From contig JAPYTV010000001.1 of assembly GCA_029941985.1 (NCBI GenBank), forward strand, positions 1-33,969: a DNA stretch of 33,969 nucleotides, given 5' to 3'. Made by a program: the position numbers and the translations under genes. Below, one piece after another: positions 15,775 through 24,213 of the stretch. The stretch comes from Candidatus Pelagibacter sp. Lineage in GTDB: Bacteria; Pseudomonadota; Alphaproteobacteria; Pelagibacterales; Pelagibacteraceae. The notes below the pieces were generated by a model. The model did not search any database and was not told the origin of the DNA. It saw nothing but the letters and a program-made list of their open reading frames with translations. Within the stretch, counting starts at the first letter, position 1. Each line of letters opens with the position of its first letter.

Positions 15775-16824
15775 CTAATCAATTATATCTTCTAATTTAG
15801 TAATCTGACCAATTTTAAAATTAATTGCATCCTCTTTTTTAAATCCATATTTTTCAGCATTTTCTTTAAATCTTATTGGTGGTTCCATAATAGGTTCCAA
15901 TGATAAAACAAAAGTTCCCCAATGCGTTCCAATAACTTTTTTACTTTTTAAATCTTGGGCAATATTTAGAGCCTCTTCGGGTGTAGTGTGATAAATTGAT
16001 TTATCAAACATGGGTTTAAAATCATAAGCACCTATATTAATCATAGTTATATCCATTGGACCATATTTCTTACCTAGTTCTTTATAAATATTTCCGTATC
16101 CAGTATCACAAGCAAAAAATATTTTTTTATCTTTATATTCAATTAAAAAACTTCCCCATAATGTTTTGTTGTTATCTGTTAAACTTCTTTTAGACCAATG
16201 AACAGCAGGCAAGAATGTTATCTTTAAATCTTCATTAATTTTTACTTCTTCATACCAATCCATTTCTTTTACATCTTTAAATCTATGTCTTGTAAAATAT
16301 TTACCTAGTTTTAATGGAAGTAAAACCTTAGAATCTTTATATGGATATTTTCTTATGGTAGCCATATCTTGATGGTCATAATGATTGTGAGTTAATAAAA
16401 ATAAATCAGTCTTGGGAATTTCATTTAATTTTAGTGCAGGTTCGGTAAATCTATCAGGACCAAAAATTAAAGGTCCAGCATTTTTAGAAAATACAGGATC
16501 AGTTATAATTGTTGTATTACCCAATTTAATTAAATAAGTAGCATGTCCAATCCAACCAATATAATCTTTATTTTTATAATTTTCTAAATCAGATAAAACT
16601 ATTTGTTTATCTATGACATGTTCTTTTGGAATGGTCATGTCTAGTTTTTTTCTCTCTTTATTGAATATTGCATAAGACCATTTTATAGTTCCAGATCTTA
16701 CAGGTGATCCTTCAGGATTTCTAAAAGTTCCATCTGGTAAATGATGATAAGGTTTTTTTTCCATAGCTATTATTAAAGAGTTATATGTAATAATTATAAT
16801 TATAAAACCTATAAATTTTAACAT
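15775..16824 (-). CDS. MBL-fold metallohydrolase (UlaG / NAPE-PLD-like)
   Basis: 349 residues. A hydrophobic N-terminus (residues 3-20) may be a membrane anchor or signal sequence, so the enzyme is possibly periplasmic. The dinuclear-metal motif HNHYDH gives His146, His148, Asp150 and His151; later ligand segments are HWSKRS, ACDTGYG and GTHWGTF. The arrangement, with WIGHATYL and TDPVFS before the motif, resembles the RomA/NAPE-phospholipase D-like branch. Substrate unknown; lipid or phosphodiester hydrolysis is the family precedent. It lies 20 bases downstream of purK. Confidence 0.85.
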   Translation of the reverse strand: MLKFIGFIIIIITYNSLIIAMEKKPYHHLPDGTFRNPEGSPVRSGTIKWSYAIFNKERKKLDMTIPKEHVIDKQIVLSDLENYKNKDYIGWIGHATYLIKLGNTTIITDPVFSKNAGPLIFGPDRFTEPALKLNEIPKTDLFLLTHNHYDHQDMATIRKYPYKDSKVLLPLKLGKYFTRHRFKDVKEMDWYEEVKINEDLKITFLPAVHWSKRSLTDNNKTLWGSFLIEYKDKKIFFACDTGYGNIYKELGKKYGPMDITMINIGAYDFKPMFDKSIYHTTPEEALNIAQDLKSKKVIGTHWGTFVLSLEPIMEPPIRFKENAEKYGFKKEDAINFKIGQITKLEDIID

Positions 16825-16844
16825 GCGTTTGGTGTATTATTTAA

Positions 16845-17888
16845 TTAAATTAGAGTTGTTAGATGCCCCATTTTTCTTTTGTGCTTAATTTCTTTTTTTA
16901 AATAATCAAAGAAAAATTCATTAGGGGCAAGCTGCTTATTTCGATAAATAGTTATTTGGCTTCCAATCAAATTTATCATTTTTGCATTTGAAATCTTATT
17001 AAGTGTAATTTGTTCTAAATTACATACAGCTCTTACATGGTTTTCAAATTGACTGACATTATAAGCATTTATCGTTAAGTGACCCGAATTATGAACTCTT
17101 GGTGCTATTTCATTTACATAAAGATTTTCGTTTCTATCAATAAAAAATTCTACACACAATGTACCGACATATTTTAATTCTTCAGCAAGCATCATTGCCC
17201 ATTGTTTAGATTGTTCTAATATTTTATCACTAATATCCGCAGGTATAGTTGATTGTTTTAATATTTGATCTTCGTGAATATTTTCAATTGGTTCATAAAC
17301 TTCATATTTTTTGTCACTAAATCTGGTAATTATTATAGAAATTTCTTTTTTTAGTTTAACTAATTTTTCTAGAATATAACCTTTTGAAAAATCAATATTT
17401 AATTCATTTAAATCTTCAAATGAATTTATAACGTGTTGTCCTTTACCGTCATAACCGAGAGTGGTAGTTTTAAGTAAGCCAGGTAATAAATTTTGTTCAG
17501 TATCTAGTTCAGATTTATTGGTAATTGCAACATATTGTGTTGTTCTAATATTTAATTTGTTGATAAAATCTTTTTCGGCTAGTCGATGTTGTATAACTCT
17601 ATTTATTGATGGTTTGGGGAGAACTGGTCTTATTTTATTAATTTGATTAAGAGTTTCATAAGGAATATTTTCAAATTCGTAAGTTATTATATCAGTCTTA
17701 CTTGTAAATTCATTAATTTTATTTAGATCATCATATTTTCCAAAAATAAATTCATCAGAAAATTTTTGAGCAGGTGCATCTATATCATCAGAAAAAACTA
17801 CCGTTTTAATTTTCAGTTTTTTAGCTGCTGTAGCTAACATGCTACCTAATTGGCCGCCACCTATGATTCCTAAAGTTGGTTTTGACAT
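16845..17888 (-). CDS. purK: 5-(carboxyamino)imidazole ribonucleotide synthase
   Basis: 347 residues, ATP-grasp family. PurK uses ATP and bicarbonate to carboxylate AIR to N5-CAIR in purine synthesis. It begins IGGGQLGSML and has KTTTLGYDGKGQ and the metal/ATP site EIAPRVHNSGH near residues 266-276. It follows purE by 9 bases, and together they perform the two-step bacterial conversion of AIR to CAIR. Confidence 0.95.
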   Translation of the reverse strand: MSKPTLGIIGGGQLGSMLATAAKKLKIKTVVFSDDIDAPAQKFSDEFIFGKYDDLNKINEFTSKTDIITYEFENIPYETLNQINKIRPVLPKPSINRVIQHRLAEKDFINKLNIRTTQYVAITNKSELDTEQNLLPGLLKTTTLGYDGKGQHVINSFEDLNELNIDFSKGYILEKLVKLKKEISIIITRFSDKKYEVYEPIENIHEDQILKQSTIPADISDKILEQSKQWAMMLAEELKYVGTLCVEFFIDRNENLYVNEIAPRVHNSGHLTINAYNVSQFENHVRAVCNLEQITLNKISNAKMINLIGSQITIYRNKQLAPNEFFFDYLKKEIKHKRKMGHLTTLI

Positions 17889-17897
17889 ATTTTAAAA

Positions 17898-18389
17898 TTA
17901 TTTGGGTATTTTTTTAACAGATCTACTTTGACTTATCCGCCATTGTCTTAGATTTTTTTTGGTTTTATTGTCACTGATAGCGATTATAGATGCAGCTAAT
18001 AATGCTGAATTAATTGCACCGTCTTCTCCAATCGCCAAGGTTCCAACAGGTATACCTTTCGGCATTTGTACAATTGATAAAAGACTGTCTAAGCCTTTAA
18101 GTTTTTTACTTTCAATCGGCACACCTAAAACCGGCAGAGATGTTAGCGCTGAAATCATTCCAGGTAAGTGTGCAGAACCCCCAGCTGCAGCAATAATAAC
18201 TGCAATACTATTTTTTTCAGCATTTTTTGCATATTCGTACATTCTTTCTGGAGTTCTATGTGCTGAAATAACTTTAGTTTCAAATTTAATATTTAGTAAT
18301 TTAAGAACTTTTTGACATAATTTCATGGTTTTAAAGTCAGATTGACTTCCCATTACAATAGAAACTTTATTAGATTTAATTTTAGGCAT
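17898..18389 (-). CDS. purE: 5-(carboxyamino)imidazole ribonucleotide mutase
   Basis: 163 residues, class I PurE, which converts N5-CAIR to CAIR. The segments MGSQSDFKTM, SAHRTPERM (catalytic histidine) and AAAGGSAHLPGM are all intact. It is the first gene of purE-purK-MBL-GNAT. Its start codon directly follows a hairpin (see separate entry). Confidence 0.95.
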   Translation of the reverse strand: MPKIKSNKVSIVMGSQSDFKTMKLCQKVLKLLNIKFETKVISAHRTPERMYEYAKNAEKNSIAVIIAAAGGSAHLPGMISALTSLPVLGVPIESKKLKGLDSLLSIVQMPKGIPVGTLAIGEDGAINSALLAASIIAISDNKTKKNLRQWRISQSRSVKKIPK

Positions 18390-18415
18390 TAGGTGTTAAT
18401 TCTTTTATCACCTAA
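18389..18415 (-). promoter_or_regulatory. Hairpin abutting the purE start codon
   Basis: On the purE mRNA strand, TTAGGTG and CACCTAA are perfect 7-base-pair arms with a 13-base loop, and the last base of the stem lies in or next to the ATG. The 5' arm includes AGGTGAT, an excellent anti-SD match, but 17 bases from the ATG. Pairing would occlude both it and the start. The rest of gap 18390-18503 is A/T-rich divergent promoter space. Confidence 0.4.
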
Positions 18416-18503
18416 ACAGTTATTTCAAATTAAAGCTTATATTTCAATAAAATTAATAGAATTTATGTTTCTTATTGATATTCTTTAAACTTAACAAAAA
18501 TAA

Positions 18504-19472
18504 ATGAATTTTAAGATTGATAATTTACAGTATTGCAATTGGTCTAGAAAAATCTTTCAAATTAATAGAGAGGCTGGACTAGATGCCGTTCATGTGACCA
18601 TTGTTTACCATGAAGACTTTGATGAGCTTCAAAATGTTATTAACTCTTGGAATAAACATTTTAAAGAAAATTCAGATTTAATTTTTTTAGGTAAAGATTT
18701 TAAAGATATTGAAAAAGCAAAAATTGAGAACAAAACAGCAATTTTTTTTGGTTTTCAGAACTGCTCACCTATAGAAGATGATATTGGTTTAATAGAAAAA
18801 ATTCATGAACAAGGATGTAAGTTTATGCAGCTTACCTATAACAATCAATCATTACTTGCTACTGGCTGTTATGAAAAAAATGATAGTGGAGTCACAAATT
18901 TTGGAAGAGAAGCAATTAAAGAAATGAACAGAGTTGGTATAGTAATTGACATGTCTCATTCAGCAGAACAAAGCACACTAGATGCGATAGATATTAGTGA
19001 AAAACCAATTGCAATTACCCATGCAAATCCAACCTTTTGGTATTCAGCTAAAAGAAATAAATCAAGTGATTTATTAAAAACTTTAGCAGATAGTGGAGGA
19101 ATGCTTGGCCTTTCTTTATACGCACACCATTTAAAAGATAGCAGCAAATGTACACTTGAAAGTTTTTGTGAAATGGTCGCAAAAACTGCAGAAATCATGG
19201 GTGTAAAAAATATTGGTATTGGATCTGATTTATGTCTTAATCAACCAGATAGCATAGTTGAGTGGATGAGAAATGGAACATGGACTAAAGCTAAAAATTA
19301 TGGCGAAGGATCAAAAAATAAACCTGGCTTTCCGGAACAACCAAACTGGTTCATAGATGCGAGAGGATTCAAAAATTTAGAAGTAGGATTAAAAAAAGTT
19401 GGTTTTAATAATGATGAGGTGAATGGTGTTTTGGGTAATAATTGGTATAATTTTTATAAAGGAATAAATTAG
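18504..19472 (+). CDS. M19 (renal dipeptidase)-like protein with altered metal site
   Basis: 322 residues, collinear with family M19 membrane dipeptidases. Conserved: IDMSH (His152), ITHANP (His173), GIGSDLC (Asp242) and a C-terminal GNNWYNF matching the family GGN-x-[LF]-R pattern. Altered: the N-terminal DGHND metal motif reads DNLQY (residues 6-10), so both HxD ligands are replaced by Leu8 and Tyr10. The bridging glutamate segment reads GFQNCS, with Gln85. The canonical binuclear site therefore cannot form as usual, although one metal could still bind His152/His173. There is no signal peptide, so it is probably cytoplasmic. It overlaps the next gene by one base and heads a three-gene unit. 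Its activity should not be assumed to be dipeptide hydrolysis. Confidence 0.85.
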   Translation: MNFKIDNLQYCNWSRKIFQINREAGLDAVHVTIVYHEDFDELQNVINSWNKHFKENSDLIFLGKDFKDIEKAKIENKTAIFFGFQNCSPIEDDIGLIEKIHEQGCKFMQLTYNNQSLLATGCYEKNDSGVTNFGREAIKEMNRVGIVIDMSHSAEQSTLDAIDISEKPIAITHANPTFWYSAKRNKSSDLLKTLADSGGMLGLSLYAHHLKDSSKCTLESFCEMVAKTAEIMGVKNIGIGSDLCLNQPDSIVEWMRNGTWTKAKNYGEGSKNKPGFPEQPNWFIDARGFKNLEVGLKKVGFNNDEVNGVLGNNWYNFYKGIN

Positions 19473-21133
19473 TGCAAGTAGAGTTAAGAAATCCCAATGT
19501 CATAATGAAATTATCTAGGTTGGGATCTTTTCATCAATCAAAATTATCTTTTTTAAGAAGCTTTTTAAAAGAATTCAAAGACTGGGAATATAAAAGAGAT
19601 TTATTTGATTTAGATGAATTTGGTTATGGTGTTGCTGTTTATTCATTTAAAAAAAATAATAGAGTTTATTCTTTAATTTGTTTTGCTAATGAACTAAGTG
19701 AAAACGAAAGATCAGATAGGGTTATTGCAACAAAATGGGATGCTGCATTTACACTTCATGATGGTGTTCCTACAAAAAAAGATATTGAAAGATTAAAAAA
19801 TGAAGTACCCAAACAAGAAGTGGGAAGACTTTCGTATAAAGAATTAACTTTATCTAGAGCAAATAAGTCAGTACGTATATTTGACCATGTAGTTGAAAGT
19901 TTGAGCAGTGGAATTCAACCAGATATAAATTTGCTATCTAAAGTAGGTTACCTTTATCGAACAACAGCCGTCTATGGTTCTGGAAAATTTGGTTTAGCAG
20001 ATAGATTTAGAATTAAGAATAGAGAGGAGATTTATGGACCTTTTCGTCTTGAAATGATGTTGGTATATTTTGTTAGACAATTTACTTTTGATCAAGTTAA
20101 TCATGTAGCAAAAAATAAAAATCCAAAAAAAGCAGTTAATTTAGACCCAGAAATATGTAGAAACCTTGGAATAGGTAATTCTACAGGATTAGGAATGGCG
20201 CCATTTATAGTTAATCATCCTACGCTTTTAAATAATTGGATATATGCAAGAGAAGTGGCATTAAAAAAGATAAGAGAAATAAAAAATGTAAAAACTGAAA
20301 ACAGTGATCTATTTAAGAATTGTTTGAAAAAATCTATTAAAAATATAACATCTTGGAATACAGAAAGCGAGTATCAAAAAAAAAAAATTAAATCATTATT
20401 AAGAGATTTAAATATTTTTATTAATTTTCTTGAAAAAAATTTTGATTTTTCAAAAGAATTTGCATTTAACGAAATTTATTTGTGGCTAGAAAAAAATTCT
20501 GAAGAAGAGTGTATAGAGTATGTTGTTTCGATGATGATGGAACCATATGATGATATTGTAAATCCACTAATTAATACAATGAGTTCGGAGGAAGAAAAAT
20601 ATTTTAATATACCAACAGATAGAACTGTTTTTGAATTAAGAACTATATTAGAAAACAAATATTCTAAGATATTAAAAATAGATTTTTCAAAAAAAGAAAA
20701 TAATCAAAACTTTTGGTTTATTTCTAAAAATAAAGAAGAACCAAGATTAGCAGATAGATTTATGGAAAGTGGATCTGAGCTAGAGCAACCACTTGCTATA
20801 GCAAGAGACATAAAAAAGCTTTACGATGCATTATCTGTATTTAAAAACAGCTCAACAATTGATAAATTTTTAGTAAAAAATTCAGATTTGAGACATGTTG
20901 TTAGGAGAGCATTTGTAATTGAAAAATTTCCATATTCAGAAATACAAGATAATACAATAGGGCAATCTATTATACCTATTGACATGTTAAGGTTAAAATT
21001 GTCTTTTTTTGGTGCATTAAAATTTGATCCTAGATCTGATAAGTGGCTGAGAATATGCATGTTTCAAGGCGCACCATTACCTGAACAATTAAAAAATTAC
21101 GATGATCATTGGGTCTATAACTCATTAAATTAA
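19472..21133 (+). CDS. Conserved hypothetical protein, 553 aa
   Basis: Starts with GTG sharing its first G with the TAG of the M19-like gene. The protein is soluble, with no signal peptide or membrane helix, and has no motif I can name. Recurrent features are LSYKELTLSRANKSVRIFDH (about 119-138), YGSGKFGLADRFR (about 169-181), LGMAPFIVNHP (about 243-253) and, near the C-terminus, EPRLADRFMESGSELEQP. A related ADRF occurs twice, possibly reflecting an internal duplication. A charged helical region lies around 270-330. Abutting positions on both sides imply it works with the M19-like and DUF3726-like proteins. Function unknown. Confidence 0.8.
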   Translation: MQVELRNPNVIMKLSRLGSFHQSKLSFLRSFLKEFKDWEYKRDLFDLDEFGYGVAVYSFKKNNRVYSLICFANELSENERSDRVIATKWDAAFTLHDGVPTKKDIERLKNEVPKQEVGRLSYKELTLSRANKSVRIFDHVVESLSSGIQPDINLLSKVGYLYRTTAVYGSGKFGLADRFRIKNREEIYGPFRLEMMLVYFVRQFTFDQVNHVAKNKNPKKAVNLDPEICRNLGIGNSTGLGMAPFIVNHPTLLNNWIYAREVALKKIREIKNVKTENSDLFKNCLKKSIKNITSWNTESEYQKKKIKSLLRDLNIFINFLEKNFDFSKEFAFNEIYLWLEKNSEEECIEYVVSMMMEPYDDIVNPLINTMSSEEEKYFNIPTDRTVFELRTILENKYSKILKIDFSKKENNQNFWFISKNKEEPRLADRFMESGSELEQPLAIARDIKKLYDALSVFKNSSTIDKFLVKNSDLRHVVRRAFVIEKFPYSEIQDNTIGQSIIPIDMLRLKLSFFGALKFDPRSDKWLRICMFQGAPLPEQLKNYDDHWVYNSLN

Positions 21134-21745
21134 ATGAAATCTTTAAGTGAAATCGAAACGGTATCAAAAAGATCAAGTAAAGCTGCTGGCTTTTCCTGGG
21201 GTATTGCTGAAGAAGTTGGAAAAAATATTAGAATATTAGAACTGTTTGGATTAGGAGGAATAAAAAACTTAAATTATTATTTCAGAGTTAGAAATAAGAG
21301 AAATTTTGAAAAACTACATCTAGTTAGCAATGAAAATAAAACAGCAAAACTAGAATTTTGTCCTATAATTGCTGGATTAAATTTTTTAGATCAAGTTAGA
21401 TCTTTAGAAATTTTAAATGAAATTATATTTGAAAAAATAGCCTATCCATTACTTTTTTTACCATTTGTAAGTAGGGCTTCGGAAGTTATTGGAAAGAAAA
21501 TACAATTAAAAATAGATAATAGAGTTTTTTTACTAAACTATAATAACAGCATATATTCAAATTCTTTAAATGAAGGTATTGTAGAGGTTGGAAATAACGT
21601 TTTAATTAAATTCCAAGAAAACAAAGACTCTTTTGAAGAAAATGAATGGAGAGAGCTTTACAAACTATCTGAAAACACCTTTGTTGAAGAAAGTGACAGT
21701 TTAAAACAAGACGGAGCTGGAGCAGGGTTAACAGATAACGACTAA
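21134..21745 (+). CDS. DUF3726-like protein
   Basis: 203 residues. The start LSEIETVSKRSSKAAGFSWG followed by AEEVGKN, and the C-terminal tail GAGAGLTDND, match what I know of DUF3726, an uncharacterised bacterial family. The glycine-rich tail is the most striking feature and is probably functional. There is no signal peptide or membrane helix. The ATG follows directly after the TAA of the 553-aa gene, so the two are translationally coupled. Function unknown; partnership with the M19-like protein is inferred from the operon only. Confidence 0.75.
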   Translation: MKSLSEIETVSKRSSKAAGFSWGIAEEVGKNIRILELFGLGGIKNLNYYFRVRNKRNFEKLHLVSNENKTAKLEFCPIIAGLNFLDQVRSLEILNEIIFEKIAYPLLFLPFVSRASEVIGKKIQLKIDNRVFLLNYNNSIYSNSLNEGIVEVGNNVLIKFQENKDSFEENEWRELYKLSENTFVEESDSLKQDGAGAGLTDND

Positions 21746-21755
21746 ATAATTATAA

Positions 21756-22661
21756 CTATTTAAGCAAAGAAATTTCTTTAATATGTACAGGTCTGGTTTC
21801 ACAACATCCCCCTAGAATTGTGGCACCAGCATCCTTAAATTTTTTAGCGAATTCTGATATTTTTTCAGGAGTTAAATCTTTTCTTTGACCTAAAAATTCA
21901 TTTGGATTTCCATTGCTTTTTAAATAATTAGCAAGATACCCATCTTTTGGAGTTGTTGTTATAAATGCATTAAGTTTAAAGCCAAAAGGAATACCTAAAT
22001 TCTTAATTTCATCTAAATTTTTTTCAAAGTTTTCTGGTGAGACGCAAGAAAGCATCAATCCGAGTAAGTTTTTATGTTCAATTTTATTAATAATATCAGA
22101 GATACTTTCGTTACTTGGCAATTTAGTTCCTTTAGAAATATGAGCACCAATTAAGTATGGTTTATTAAAATCTTTTATAGCTTCAATCCCTAAGCTGAAT
22201 TCTTTTACACTGCTAAGTACATCAAAATAAAAAAAATCAACAAAAGGATTTAAAATTTTAGCTTGATCATAGAAGTCATTTTTAATTATATTATTGTCTC
22301 TTGTGTCAGCCTCGTATGTAACGTTTTGAGGAGGTAGACCTCCTGCAATTAAAACTTGAGGGTTTAATTTTTTAGCCTTCATAGCTATTTCACCAGCTTT
22401 TTTATTTAAATATTCAAATCTATCTTCAATGTTATTATCGCGTAATCTTTTTCTTCTTAATGTAAAAGTGTTTGTTACAATAACTTCTGCACCAGATTTT
22501 ATAAAATCTAAATGTGTATCTAATAAAAGGGGATGATATTTTTCTTGTATTAGAGCATTTGCACTCCAAAGAGTTCCATTAGGCTCCATTCCTCTAGCCA
22601 ATAATTCTTGACCCATTCCGCCATCTAAAATTCTTGTTTCTTTAAAAAAATCTTTATTCAT
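21756..22661 (-). CDS. Homocysteine S-methyltransferase (BHMT-like)
   Basis: 301 residues from the ATG at 22661. A GTG at 22673 in the same frame would add four residues, but the ATG has GTGAG at a proper distance upstream. The zinc-binding cysteines are present: LSCVSPE (Cys206) and GGCCETRP (Cys286, Cys287). The N-terminal DGGMGQELLARG is typical. The family moves a methyl group from betaine, S-methylmethionine or similar donors to homocysteine, giving methionine. A SAM-sensing riboswitch upstream supports the methionine role. The donor cannot be decided here; betaine is plausible given the methylated-amine genes nearby. No Rossmann or B12 domain is present. Confidence 0.9.
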   Translation of the reverse strand: MNKDFFKETRILDGGMGQELLARGMEPNGTLWSANALIQEKYHPLLLDTHLDFIKSGAEVIVTNTFTLRRKRLRDNNIEDRFEYLNKKAGEIAMKAKKLNPQVLIAGGLPPQNVTYEADTRDNNIIKNDFYDQAKILNPFVDFFYFDVLSSVKEFSLGIEAIKDFNKPYLIGAHISKGTKLPSNESISDIINKIEHKNLLGLMLSCVSPENFEKNLDEIKNLGIPFGFKLNAFITTTPKDGYLANYLKSNGNPNEFLGQRKDLTPEKISEFAKKFKDAGATILGGCCETRPVHIKEISLLK

Positions 22662-22713
22662 TTTATTGCTCACTTTTTTAGTGTTTTAACTTCATGTAAG
22701 ATACACATTATAG

Positions 22714-22723
22714 TTCAACTGCT
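22714..22723 (-). promoter_or_regulatory. Anti-aptamer strand of the SAM riboswitch
   Basis: The mRNA reads AGCAGTTGAA here. This pairs over ten positions (one G-U) with TTTAACTGCT at 22754-22763 inside the aptamer, which includes the conserved GCTAAA start. The two folds are mutually exclusive, as expected for an expression platform. Downstream, CACT/AGTG around AAAAA (22671-22683) can pair over the GTG near the start. No U-run terminator is visible, so control may be translational. Confidence 0.45.
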
Positions 22724-22746
22724 TTTACTAATTATATTAATGATTT

Positions 22747-22796
22747 CCATTTTAGCAGTTAAAGCCTGCAATAAGGATTAAATCAGCAAAGTCTTT
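22747..22796 (-). ncRNA. SAM-II/SAM-V class riboswitch aptamer
   Basis: On the minus strand the conserved core of SAM-II/SAM-V aptamers can be read in order: GATTTAA followed by CC (22775-22784), TATTGCA (22769-22775 region), then GCTAAAATGG (22747-22756). The outer P1 stem can form from AAAG at 22793-22796 and CTTT at 22761-22764, with C-G and U-G pairs inside. SAM-V is known from Pelagibacter upstream of methionine genes including bhmT. Here the element lies 86 bases ahead of a homocysteine methyltransferase. I prefer SAM-V because the P1 loop is longer than in SAM-II; the two classes share the same binding core, so the class choice is tentative. Confidence 0.75.
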
Positions 22797-22822
22797 ATAT
22801 ATAAAGTAAGCAGATTTGTAAA

Positions 22823-23413
22823 TTATTTCTTAAAGATAACTTTAGCGTTAAAAGAGAAGGATCTTCTTTCCCCTTCTACATTAAATGGGTAGGCTGCATG
22901 CATTAGATAATTAGGAAATATTATAAGATCACCAACTTTTGGATTTAGATTATAAATACTTTTGCTTAAAAAATTTTTTTGACCATTTATAAAATCAATT
23001 GTTCCATTTGTTTTAATCTTTTTATTTTTAACCATATTATTTTGGGTCATCTTTTTTGGTATTCTTAGGTAGCCAACACCTGAGAGCTGTTCTTCGTGAT
23101 AATGTATAGGATTATATTCATTTTTAAATTGTCTAACTACCCATACATTTATAATTTTTATTTCTTTGATTTTATTAAGACCTGAATTTGTTAAATATTT
23201 CTTAATATTTTTATTTAATTCTTTTGATAAGTTTTTTTTTACAAAAGTACTAGAGAATTTAATTTCATTTTTAATTTGACTAACAAGTTTAGAGCTATAA
23301 TCATTTTTTTTATTGATTATAGATTTATCAATTTGATTATTTATTATTTTGATAATCTTTTTTGATAATTTACCTTTTCCTAAAATTGGTCCAAATGGTC
23401 TAAAACTTTTCAT
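22823..23413 (-). CDS. Putative 2-oxoglutarate/Fe(II)-dependent oxygenase
   Basis: 196 residues. The C-terminal half has the double-stranded beta-helix landmarks of the small 2OG-Fe(II) oxygenase group with the NPIHYHEEQLSGVGYL segment: His104/His106/Glu108 as metal-ligand candidates, distal His172 in LMHAAYPF, and the 2OG-binding Arg in GERRSFSFN (183-184). The N-terminal 80 residues are Lys-rich and poorly conserved. Substrate unknown. It lies between the permease gene and the riboswitch on the same strand, and may be read together with the permease. Confidence 0.75.
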   Translation of the reverse strand: MKSFRPFGPILGKGKLSKKIIKIINNQIDKSIINKKNDYSSKLVSQIKNEIKFSSTFVKKNLSKELNKNIKKYLTNSGLNKIKEIKIINVWVVRQFKNEYNPIHYHEEQLSGVGYLRIPKKMTQNNMVKNKKIKTNGTIDFINGQKNFLSKSIYNLNPKVGDLIIFPNYLMHAAYPFNVEGERRSFSFNAKVIFKK

Positions 23414-23448
23414 GATATTTATTTTATTATAATGATTTTGTTCAGATG

Positions 23449-24195
23449 TTATATGAATAATTTAAACCCTATTCTTGCAGCTACAAATATCACAAGCACA
23501 GCTGTTACTAGGGCTAATATGCGTGATGGAAATATTTTTAAATTTAGAAAATTACCTATTTGTCCACCAATTAAAACTGCTAAAAAAAGAAACCAGTAAT
23601 TTTGAATTTCAACAAAAATTAAACTTTTTGTTAATTGACCGCTAATTCCAAAAATGGAGTTTATTAATATAAATAGTGATGCAGTTGTAACTATATGTTT
23701 GGGTTTGCCTGCCTTTATTAAAAAAAGTATTGGACTTAAAAAAATGCCACCACCAATACCTACAATACCAGAAACAAACCCTAAAATTGCACCAATTACG
23801 ATAGAAATGAATTTAGGAATATTTTTGTAAGTTTCTTCTTCGTCATCATATGATTTAAATTTTAAAAGTAATAAAAATCCAGCTATCGTTAAAACTAAAA
23901 AAAGTAAAATTTCAAAAACCTTTTTTTCTACTGTAAGAGATCCACCTATAAAAGATAAGGGAATTGAGCCGATCAAGTAAGGTAATAATAATTTAAAATT
24001 AAGATTACCAGCTTTTGTGTAATTAAAGCAATTTCCAGAAACGACAATTATATTGCAGCAAAGAGCAATTACGGGAAATATGTAATATGGAATTTGCCAT
24101 ATCAATAAAAGAGCCAAATAGGTAGACCCTCCACCAAATCCAACACTTGAATATAATATTGCTGTTACAAAAAATAAAATTGATAATATAATCAT
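23449..24195 (-). CDS. TauE/SafE-family permease (sulfite exporter family)
   Basis: 248 residues with about eight membrane segments. The two half-repeats show the family's glycine-rich signatures SSVGFGGGSTYLALLL near the N-terminus and VSGIVGIGGGIFLSP near residue 135-150. Family members move sulfite, sulfoacetate or other organosulfur or carboxylate anions across the inner membrane; the substrate is not readable here. Divergent from moaB with an 18-base gap. Confidence 0.88.
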   Translation of the reverse strand: MIILSILFFVTAILYSSVGFGGGSTYLALLLIWQIPYYIFPVIALCCNIIVVSGNCFNYTKAGNLNFKLLLPYLIGSIPLSFIGGSLTVEKKVFEILLFLVLTIAGFLLLLKFKSYDDEEETYKNIPKFISIVIGAILGFVSGIVGIGGGIFLSPILFLIKAGKPKHIVTTASLFILINSIFGISGQLTKSLIFVEIQNYWFLFLAVLIGGQIGNFLNLKIFPSRILALVTAVLVIFVAARIGFKLFI

Positions 24196-24213
24196 AATAA
24201 CTAATTTAAATTT

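Noticed and set aside
17959..18315. 118-codon plus-strand ORF opposite purE
   Set aside because: Fully antisense to a strongly supported purE; its translation has no recognisable domain and is a shadow of the coding strand.
20380..20400. Long A-run in the 553-aa gene as a frameshift site
   Set aside because: A long poly-A run occurs here, but the frame continues intact for 250 more codons and similar runs are common across the window.
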